NCBI RefSeq assembly: GCF_014268755.2
Contig: NZ_CP077093.1
Span: forward strand, 2,716,001-2,780,000
DNA: 64,000 nt
Reading direction: 5' to 3'
Source of the DNA: Pseudomonas vanderleydeniana
Lineage (GTDB): Bacteria > Pseudomonadota > Gammaproteobacteria > Pseudomonadales > Pseudomonadaceae
Shown here: positions 57,489 to 64,000 of the stretch, piece after piece
How the letters are laid out: every line of letters starts with the position of its first letter
Position numbering within the stretch: the first letter of the stretch is position 1
Translations under genes and position numbers: made by a program
Notes under the pieces: generated by a model
The model's input: the letters and a program-made list of their open reading frames with translations, nothing else
Told to the model about the DNA's origin: nothing
The model's database searches: none

Positions 57489-59690
57489 TTAGCGGGAGGC
57501 GACCATCCTGGCTCGTGCCGCGTGCAGTTTCTTGTAGCTGTCGATCAGCCGCTGGTGACGGTCGAGGCCTTCCAGCTTCATGCTGGTCGGCGTCAGGCCG
57601 TAGAAGCGCACGCTGCCGTCGACCGAGCCCAACACCGCGTCCATCCGCGGGTTGCCGAACATGCGGCGGAAGTTGGCTTCGTAGTCGGCCATTTCCAGCT
57701 CGTTGTCCAGCTCCACTTCCAGCGCAACGTTCAGCGCCTGGTAGAACAGGCCGCGTTCGACGGTGTTGTCGTTGTACTGCAGGAAGGTTTCCACCAGTTC
57801 CTTGGCTTCCTCGAAGTTCTTCAGTGCCAGGTGAATCAGCAGCTTCAGTTCGAGGATGGTCAACTGGCCCCAGGCGGTGTTTTCATCGAATTCGATGCCG
57901 ATCAGCGTGGTGATATCGGTGTAGTCGTCCAGCTCGCTTTCTTCCAGCAGACCGACCAGTGCTTCCAGGCCCTCCTCGTCCAGGCGGTGCAGGTTGAGGA
58001 TGTCCTCGCGGAAGAACAGCGCCTTGTTGGTGTTGTCCCAGATCAGGTCGTCCACCGGGTAAATTTCCGAGTAGCCCGGCACCAGGATGCGGCAGGCCGA
58101 GGCGCCCAGGTGCTCATACACCGCCATGTAGACTTCCTTCTCCAGGCCTTCGAGGATGCCGAACAGTGCGGCGGCTTCCTCGGCATTCGAGTCTTCGCCC
58201 TGGCCGGAGAAGTCCCACTCGACGAACTCGTAGTCGGCCTTGGCGCTGAAGAAGCGCCACGACACCACGCCGCTGGAGTCGATGAAGTGTTCGACGAAGT
58301 TGTTCGGCTCCATCAGCGCCTGGCTTTCGAAGGTCGGCTGCGGCAGGTCGTTCAGGCCTTCGAAACTGCGGCCTTGCAGCAGCTCGGTCAGGCTGCGCTC
58401 CAGCGCCACTTCGAAGCTCGGGTGGGCGCCGAACGAGGCGAACACGCCACCGGTGCGCGGGTTCATCAGGGTCACGCACATCACCGGGAATTCACCGCCG
58501 AGCGAGGCGTCCTTCACCAGCACCGGGAAGCCCTGTTCCTCAAGGCCCTGGATGCCGGCCAGAATGCCCGGGTACTTCGCCAGCACTGCCTGCGGCACGT
58601 CCGGCAGGGCGATTTCGCCCTCGAGGATCTCGCGTTTCACCGCGCGCTCGAAGATTTCCGACAGGCACTGCACCTGCGCTTCGGCCAGGGTGTTGCCGGC
58701 GCTCATGCCGTTGCTGAGGAACAGGTTCTCGATCAGGTTGGACGGGAAGTACACCACCTCGCCATCCGATTGGCGCACGAACGGCAGCGAGCAGATGCCG
58801 CGCTCGGTGTTGCCGGAGTTGGTGTCGTACAGGTGCGAACCGCGCAGCTCGCCATCGGGGTTGTAGATCGCCAGGCAATGCTCGTCGAGGATCTCCTTGG
58901 GCAGGGCATCCTTGCGGCCGGGCTGGAACCAGCGCTCGTCCGGGTAGTGGACGAATTCGGCGTTGGCGATTTCCTCGCCCCAGAACTGGTCGTTGTAGAA
59001 GAAGTTGCAGTTCAGGCGCTCGATGAACTCACCGAGGGCCGAGGCCAGCGCGCTTTCCTTGGTCGAGCCCTTGCCGTTGGTGAAGCACATCGGCGACTGC
59101 GCATCACGGATATGCAGCGACCAGACGTTCGGCACGATGTTGCGCCAGGATGCGATCTCGATCTTCATGCCCAGGCCCGAGAGGATCGAGGACATGTTGG
59201 CGATGGTCTGCTCCAGCGGCAGGTCCTTGCCGGGAATGTAGGTGCTGGTTTGCGAGCCGCTGCCGGGCATCAGCAGGGCCTGGGCATCGGCGTCGAGGTT
59301 TTCCACTTCCTCGATGACGAAGTCGGGGCCGGTCTGTACGACCTTCTTCACCGTGCAGCGGTCGATGGAGCGCAGGATGCCCTGGCGGTCCTTGTCGGAA
59401 ATGTCCGCAGGCAGCTCGACCTGGATCTTGAAGATCTGGTTGTAGCGGTTCTCCGGGTCGACGATGTTGTTCTGCGACAGGCGAATGTTGTCGGTGGGGA
59501 TGTTGCGGGTTTCGCAGTACACCTTGACGAAGTAGGCCGCGCACAGGGCCGAGGAGGCCAGGAAATAGTCGAAGGGACTCGGTGCCGAGCCATCGCCCTT
59601 GTAGCGGATGGGTTGATCGGCCACCACCGTGAAGTCATCGAACTTGGCTTCGAGTCGGAGGTTGTCGAGAAAGTTGACCTTGATTTCCAT
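57489..59690 (-). CDS. ycaO: OsmC-like / YcaO fusion protein
   Basis: A 733-residue protein. Residues ~1-140 are an OsmC-like domain (GDGSAPSPFDYFLASSALCA with a possible redox Cys). The rest is YcaO, an ATP-dependent cyclodehydratase-type fold, with the ATP/Mg segments ALASALGEFIERLNCNFF and EAQVQCLSEIFERAVKREIL. A C-terminal helical (TPR-like) region follows. YcaO of this type is an accessory factor for RimO methylthiolation of ribosomal protein S12 in E. coli. No RiPP precursor or partner gene is adjacent, in line with that housekeeping role. Confidence 0.92.
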   Translation of the reverse strand: MEIKVNFLDNLRLEAKFDDFTVVADQPIRYKGDGSAPSPFDYFLASSALCAAYFVKVYCETRNIPTDNIRLSQNNIVDPENRYNQIFKIQVELPADISDKDRQGILRSIDRCTVKKVVQTGPDFVIEEVENLDADAQALLMPGSGSQTSTYIPGKDLPLEQTIANMSSILSGLGMKIEIASWRNIVPNVWSLHIRDAQSPMCFTNGKGSTKESALASALGEFIERLNCNFFYNDQFWGEEIANAEFVHYPDERWFQPGRKDALPKEILDEHCLAIYNPDGELRGSHLYDTNSGNTERGICSLPFVRQSDGEVVYFPSNLIENLFLSNGMSAGNTLAEAQVQCLSEIFERAVKREILEGEIALPDVPQAVLAKYPGILAGIQGLEEQGFPVLVKDASLGGEFPVMCVTLMNPRTGGVFASFGAHPSFEVALERSLTELLQGRSFEGLNDLPQPTFESQALMEPNNFVEHFIDSSGVVSWRFFSAKADYEFVEWDFSGQGEDSNAEEAAALFGILEGLEKEVYMAVYEHLGASACRILVPGYSEIYPVDDLIWDNTNKALFFREDILNLHRLDEEGLEALVGLLEESELDDYTDITTLIGIEFDENTAWGQLTILELKLLIHLALKNFEEAKELVETFLQYNDNTVERGLFYQALNVALEVELDNELEMADYEANFRRMFGNPRMDAVLGSVDGSVRFYGLTPTSMKLEGLDRHQRLIDSYKKLHAARARMVASR

Positions 59691-59814
59691 GCGGGATTAC
59701 CAGAAGAGCGAAAATACGAATGGCGGCTATTATCCGGGCTTTTCGCCGGGAAGGAAGCGACACCGGACGAGACTGGGTATCTTTGGCGGTATCTGTCATG
59801 AAAGGAGAGCAGGG

Positions 59815-60309
59815 ATGCTGCAGATTTGCCCAGCCAGATCGGAGGATGCCGAGGCGGCCTTCGACATCCGCCGAGAGGCGATACGACACCAGTGCGCCAG
59901 TGTCTACACGAATGAGCAAGTGATGGCCTGGACGTCCATGTCGCTGACGGAAGGGTATCGGGCGTCGGTGCAGGCGCTTTATCACCTAGCCTGGCAGGAG
60001 GGTGTTGCCGTTGCCACGGGATTCATCGACTTTGAGAGTGGCGAGGTCGGTGCGCTGTTCGTGCGGCCCGATTTCATGGGGCAGGGTATTGGCCTGAGAA
60101 TGCTCGATTATCTTGAGCAACTGGCCCGCGACGCCGGCCTGGCCGAAGTTCACCTGGAGGCGACGCTCAATGCGGCTGCCTTCTATCGGCGTCGTGGTTT
60201 CGTCGGCGATACGCAGGCGGTCTACCAGTCGCCCTACGGCGTGCAACTGGCGTGTGTGCCCATGCGCAAGCCACTGATAGGGCACAATGCTCTATTGAAC
60301 TCGCCCTGA
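59815..60309 (+). CDS. GNAT family N-acetyltransferase
   Basis: A 164-residue acetyltransferase starting MLQICPARSEDAEAAFDIRR after an AAAGGAG site. The CoA-binding loop is in ALFVRPDFMGQGIGLRMLDY, followed by VHLEATLNAAAFYRRRGF, a typical GNAT end. Substrate unknown. It is divergent from ycaO and lies 30 bases before the Nudix gene, with which it may share a transcript. Confidence 0.88.
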   Translation: MLQICPARSEDAEAAFDIRREAIRHQCASVYTNEQVMAWTSMSLTEGYRASVQALYHLAWQEGVAVATGFIDFESGEVGALFVRPDFMGQGIGLRMLDYLEQLARDAGLAEVHLEATLNAAAFYRRRGFVGDTQAVYQSPYGVQLACVPMRKPLIGHNALLNSP

Positions 60310-60339
60310 TTAAGGGCCCGGTTCCAGGGAGAGGATCAA

Positions 60340-60843
60340 ATGCGTGAAAGAAAAGCAGCACGATTGTTGGTGATAAATCCTGATCGGGAAGTTCTTCTGT
60401 TCAGGTTCGTTCACAAGGAGGGTGCGCTGGCGGGCGACGATTACTGGGCGACGCCCGGTGGTGGGCTCGAACAGGGGGAGACGTTCGAGGCTGCGGCCAT
60501 TCGCGAACTGTTCGAGGAAACCGGCATCCGGGTCGACTCCGTGGCGCAGGCGATAGCGGAGCGGACGCTCCCCTTGTGCCTTCCCAATGGAGAGTGGGTG
60601 CTTGCCGCTGAACGGTACTTCGTGGTTCACGCCTCGCCCCGGGCTATCTCGCGTGCTGGATGGACCGCCGAGGAGGCGAAGGTCATGGCGGACCATCGCT
60701 GGTGGTCCGCGAGCGAGCTGAAGTCCACCCGTGACATCGTATGGCCTGAGACGTTAATACAGATGCTTGTGTCGGCCGGAGTCTTCAGCCCGTCGACCAA
60801 GGATCAGACGGCGAACACCTGTCCCACCGTTTCCGAAACATAG
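60340..60843 (+). CDS. Nudix hydrolase
   Basis: A 167-residue protein with the Nudix box GGGLEQGETFEAAAIRELFE followed by ETGI, which fits the G-x5-E-x7-R-E-x-x-E-E-x-G pattern. These enzymes hydrolyse nucleoside diphosphates linked to other groups. The start MRERKAARLLVINPDREVLL is typical. Substrate cannot be told. Confidence 0.9.
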   Translation: MRERKAARLLVINPDREVLLFRFVHKEGALAGDDYWATPGGGLEQGETFEAAAIRELFEETGIRVDSVAQAIAERTLPLCLPNGEWVLAAERYFVVHASPRAISRAGWTAEEAKVMADHRWWSASELKSTRDIVWPETLIQMLVSAGVFSPSTKDQTANTCPTVSET

Positions 60844-60849
60844 TCGAAC

Positions 60850-60927
60850 GCGTTAGACACGGACGTCCGTGGCCTGCAGTGGGTCGTCAATGCCTACGCC
60901 CTGGTGTTTGCCGCCTCGCTGTTGATG
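60850..60927 (+). pseudogene. Vestige of an MFS transporter N-terminus
   Basis: About 26 codons read ALDTDVRGLQWVVNAYALVF and then AASLLMA, a close match to the first-helix region of DHA2-type major facilitator transporters. Upstream and downstream sequence is unrelated, so only a scrap remains. Confidence 0.55.
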
Positions 60928-61019
60928 GCCGCTTCGTCGAGCTCGCTGTGGGCCGTGAGGTGGCGACGGTTCCAGTCGAGCAGCCGCTGGCTGGCCTGGC
61001 GGGGATCATGATGAGGCAT
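60894..61019 (-). CDS. Possible small protein, 41 residues
   Basis: ATG at 61019 is preceded by AGGAG at a good distance (five to six bases). The peptide MPHHDPRQASQRLLDWNRRH is hydrophilic and helical. Its 3' end overlaps the MFS vestige on the other strand, so the original C-terminus may have been replaced by a rearrangement. No family recognised. Confidence 0.3.
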   Translation of the reverse strand: MPHHDPRQASQRLLDWNRRHLTAHSELDEAAINSEAANTRA

Positions 61020-61094
61020 GCTGACTCCTGTCCGTTGGGTGCGGCCCGATTATAGCGGGGCGTTTCCCAGATCATGTGCACGGTTGGAGTGCCT

Positions 61095-61202
61095 GTTCGC
61101 GGCGGGACGGCGTCCCGACAAGCCCGGCTCCTGCCGGGGATGCGTCATGCACAGAGTCCGCGGACGACACAAATCCCGTAGGAGCCGGGCTTGCCCGCGA
61201 AC
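61095..61202. repeat. REP element pair (TAGGAGCCGGGCTTGCCCGCG type)
   Basis: GTTCGCGGCGGGA with AAGCCCGGCTCCTGC (61095-61133) is mirrored, with some mismatches, by CCCGTAGGAGCCGGGCTTGC and CCGCGAAC (61175-61202). It lies in the ~600-base gap before the GGDEF-EAL gene. The rest of that gap, 61203-61447, shows no gene. Confidence 0.75.
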
Positions 61203-61447
61203 CGCCCACGGCGGCCATCCACCTCCGTAGCAAAGGGTCGAGCCGTTCCATAAAATCGAATCTACCGTTCGGAAGTCTCCTGCAACAACCCATTCTCAAC
61301 GCGCCTGGATACTGTCAATATGGCATTAAGGCGCTATGGCTGGCACCCAACCAATAAACGATTGAAAGAACGCGACAAGACTGACCTGGGGGCGAGTGGC
61401 TCGCAGCCAGTCACTGAGTATTGCCAGTTTTGGCTTTGGGAGCGCTG

Positions 61448-64000
61448 ATGAGTTTTCGTCCTTTGACCGACTCCTCTCGGCAGACGAACGATTGCGACAC
61501 TGTCGTGGATCAACAGGTCAGTCACTCGGACATTGCCGCGTTCATCGCCGGCGACGAGGAGACGATCGAGCAACTGCTGGACTCGGCGCGCAACGAGGTC
61601 CAGACCCGCGCCTGGGCGGTCTACCGCAGTGGCGAAGAACTGCATCTGGTCGGGCAGGGCGACCCACAGGCGCAGTGGCCGTCCATTGTCTCCAATGACG
61701 AGTTCGACGCCTTCTGCCGGGCTCGGCACCTGCATCGCTGGCCCACCGGCCGTGGCGAGAGCGTGCTGGGCTGGCTGCTCGCACCGGGCGCTCAGGCCAC
61801 GCACCCGACACTCGCCGAGTTCGCCCGGCGCCTGGGTACCCGGCTGCAGGCCGATGCCCTGGCGCGAGCGCAGATCACCCAGCGCGTGCTCTACGAAATC
61901 ATCTACCTGGCCAGTTCGACCCGCGAGCGTTCGGTGTTCCTGGTCGGTATTCATCGTCTCCTGGCCAGCCTGATCGACGCCGAGAACTTCTACCTCGCGC
62001 TGTACGATCCGGTCACTGGCAAGATCGACTATCCGTACTACGTCGACATCATCGATACCCAGGCGCTGCAGTCCGAGAACTACGAATACCTCGACCCCAA
62101 CCACCTGTCCCTGACCGGCCAGGTGCTGACCAGCGGCCAACCGCTGCTGATCGACTCGGCGGGCATCCTCGCGGCCCAGGCCGAGCAGCGTTTCTACTGT
62201 GTGGGCGACCGTCCCGAGTTCTGGATGGGGGCGCCGCTGAAAAACGCCTCGGACGAGGTGTTCGGCATGCTGGCGATGCAGGTTTACGACGTGTCGCGCA
62301 TCTACAGCGCGGAAGACCGCGCGCTGTTCCTGGTGGTGGTCCGCCACGTTGCCATGGCGCTGGACCGCATGCTGCACCGGGCGGACCTGGAAGAAACGGT
62401 GATGCGCCGTACCCTGGAGCTGTCGGCGCTCAACGACGCCCTGCGCCAGGAAGTGCTCGACCGCGAGCGCGCCGAGCACCTGCAGAGCGTGTTGTTCCAG
62501 ATCGCCGAGCTGTCCAGTCGGCCCGGCGACATGGCCGAGCTGTTCCAGACCCTGCATGGCATCGTCGGTGAACTGCTGTTCGCGCAGAACTTCTACATTG
62601 CACTGTTCGACGACGCGACCGGCGAAGTGACCTTTCCCTACTACGTCGATGAGCGCCAGACCAACCGTCCGGCGCCTCGACGTGGTTGCCGCGGCCTGAC
62701 CGAGTATGTGATCCGCCAGCGCCGGGCCTGCCTGTTCGATGTCGAGGCGGTGGATCGCCTGACCTCGATCGGCGAGATCGACGCGCCCCAGGACAACGTC
62801 CGCTCGCACTCCTGGCTGGGCATCCCGCTGTTCGATGGCGACGTGGTGCGCGGCGTGCTGGCGGTACAAAGCTATACCGCGCAGGTGCACTACACCCAGC
62901 GCGACCAGGAACTGCTGACCTTCGTCTCGCGGCATATCGACACCGCCCTGTCGCGACGTTCCGCGGCCGAAGCGATTCACGCCGCCAACCTCATGCTCGA
63001 GGCCCGGGTGCAGAGCCGCACCCGCGAGCTCGACCATGCCAATGCCAAGCTGCAGCACGAAAACACCCACGATGCGCTGACCGGGCTGCCCAACCGCACC
63101 TACCTGCAGCAGCGCCTCAGCCTGGCCTGGTCGCGCTTCGAGAGCGGCGGCGGGCACCTGGCGGTGATGTTCATCGACCTCGACCGTTTCAAGATGGTCA
63201 ACGACAGCCTCGGCCATCACTTTGGCGACCTGCTGCTGATGCAGGCCGCGCAGCGCCTGCGCGGCTGCCTGCGCGAAACCGACATGCTGGCCCGGCTGGG
63301 CGGCGACGAGTTTTCGGTACTCGCTCCCGACGCCCCGTTGGAGGTGGCAAGCGAAATCGCCGAACGGATCCTGGTGGCCTTCGACCTGCCGTTCTTCATC
63401 AACGGCCATGAAGTCTTTTCCTCCTGCAGCATCGGCATCGTCAGCGCAGACAATCAGTTTCACCACGAGCCCGCCGACCTGCTGCGCGATGCCGACGCGG
63501 CGATGTACCGGGTCAAGAGCGCCGGGCGCGACAGCTATGCGGTGTTCAATCAGGAACTGCGCCGCGAGGTGTCGGACCAGGTCGAGCGTGAAGGGGCCCT
63601 GCGCAACGCACTCAAGCGCAGTGATGAGTTGCTGCCATACTTCCAGCCAATCGTCAGTGTCGAAACTGGCGAGTTGCTGGCCCTGGAAGCGCTGGTGCGC
63701 TGGCATCAGCCAGGCGGCCGGGTGATCGCCCCGGGCGAGTTCCTGCCGGACTTCGAGGGCCTGCGCCTGATTGGCCGGCTGGACCTGTACATGCTCGGCA
63801 GTGTCGCCGCGATCCTGGCCCAGCCCGAGCATGCCCATTGGCCGCCGGTGCACGTCAACTGCTCCAGCTACAGCATGGCGCGCCCGGACTTTGCCGGTGA
63901 TGTGCTGGCGCTGCTGGCGCAGCACGGCGTCTCGCCGTCGCGGATCTGCCTGGAGTTGACCGAGGGCGCGCTGGTGGCCGAGCCGGCGATTGCCCGGCAG
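61448..64000 (+). CDS. GAF-GAF-GGDEF-EAL cyclic-di-GMP protein, partial
   Basis: The gene runs off the right edge; 851 residues are visible. Two GAF-like sensor domains (about 160-310 and 345-515; both contain FY(L/I)AL(Y/F)D) are joined by a coiled coil (MRRTLELSALNDALRQEV). A second short coil precedes the GGDEF domain, with the intact motif GGDEF at 618-622. The EAL domain begins with EAL at 747-749 (LALEALVRW), and its later ICLELTEGALV carries the next conserved Glu. Both active sites seem intact so far, so it could make or break c-di-GMP in response to a cytoplasmic signal. No transmembrane segment is seen. Confidence 0.93.
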   Translation, partial: MSFRPLTDSSRQTNDCDTVVDQQVSHSDIAAFIAGDEETIEQLLDSARNEVQTRAWAVYRSGEELHLVGQGDPQAQWPSIVSNDEFDAFCRARHLHRWPTGRGESVLGWLLAPGAQATHPTLAEFARRLGTRLQADALARAQITQRVLYEIIYLASSTRERSVFLVGIHRLLASLIDAENFYLALYDPVTGKIDYPYYVDIIDTQALQSENYEYLDPNHLSLTGQVLTSGQPLLIDSAGILAAQAEQRFYCVGDRPEFWMGAPLKNASDEVFGMLAMQVYDVSRIYSAEDRALFLVVVRHVAMALDRMLHRADLEETVMRRTLELSALNDALRQEVLDRERAEHLQSVLFQIAELSSRPGDMAELFQTLHGIVGELLFAQNFYIALFDDATGEVTFPYYVDERQTNRPAPRRGCRGLTEYVIRQRRACLFDVEAVDRLTSIGEIDAPQDNVRSHSWLGIPLFDGDVVRGVLAVQSYTAQVHYTQRDQELLTFVSRHIDTALSRRSAAEAIHAANLMLEARVQSRTRELDHANAKLQHENTHDALTGLPNRTYLQQRLSLAWSRFESGGGHLAVMFIDLDRFKMVNDSLGHHFGDLLLMQAAQRLRGCLRETDMLARLGGDEFSVLAPDAPLEVASEIAERILVAFDLPFFINGHEVFSSCSIGIVSADNQFHHEPADLLRDADAAMYRVKSAGRDSYAVFNQELRREVSDQVEREGALRNALKRSDELLPYFQPIVSVETGELLALEALVRWHQPGGRVIAPGEFLPDFEGLRLIGRLDLYMLGSVAAILAQPEHAHWPPVHVNCSSYSMARPDFAGDVLALLAQHGVSPSRICLELTEGALVAEPAIARQ

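Overview
The window looks like a chromosomal segment of a fluorescent Pseudomonas. It has high-GC coding DNA, paired REP elements of several families between genes, a CcoG-type oxidase accessory protein, a XenA-type ene-reductase, and the glg/tre gene order typical of the genus. Both end genes are cut by the window: a MocR-type regulator on the left and a GAF-GGDEF-EAL protein on the right. No rRNA, tRNA or CRISPR array was seen.

Region 1 (1-4.4 kb) holds a MocR regulator, ccoG, a DUF3203 protein, an MgtC/SapB-like membrane protein and a 55-residue proline-rich ORF. Region 2 (4.6-24.5 kb) is an alpha-glucan/trehalose locus. A plus-strand set (glgE, a treS-maltokinase fusion, glgB) is followed by a minus-strand set transcribed toward it (glgA, treZ, malQ, treY, a DUF2934 gene, glgX, and probably a PIG-L deacetylase). 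GlgA, or TreS/Mak with GlgE, builds glucan; GlgB branches it; GlgX debranches it; MalQ rearranges malto-oligosaccharides; TreY and TreZ release trehalose. The space between the two sets carries a perfect REP hairpin and an 8-bp tandem repeat that appears to have grown from the REP end. Region 3 (25-31 kb) has ordinary accessory metabolism (2-hydroxyacid dehydrogenase, alpha/beta hydrolase, DUF411, SRPBCC), a chemoreceptor, and an unrecognised 174-residue protein with a short overlapping upstream ORF.

Region 4 (31.3-53 kb) is the most notable part. It is a two-partner secretion / contact-dependent inhibition locus: tpsB, a 4152-residue tpsA and an overlapping immunity gene. The C-terminal toxin has a His...Asn-Cys pattern that suggests a circularly permuted papain-like (PPPDE/LRAT/NlpC-P60-like) fold; this is inference. 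Downstream is a low-GC block with a second, broken copy of the immunity gene split by a complete IS256-family insertion sequence (8-bp target duplication visible), remnants of Y1/RAYT and IS30 transposases, and several small unrecognised genes that could be orphan immunity genes. A 42-bp direct repeat, which forms the 5' end of an RDD-like gene, brackets the first 4.9 kb of this block.

Region 5 (53-64 kb) returns to core-like content: a membrane protein/lipoprotein pair, xenA divergent from an ArsR-type regulator with a candidate operator between them, a solitary MobH/TraI-like protein, two GNAT acetyltransferases, an OsmC-YcaO fusion, a Nudix hydrolase, a vestige of an MFS transporter, a REP pair and the truncated cyclic-di-GMP gene.
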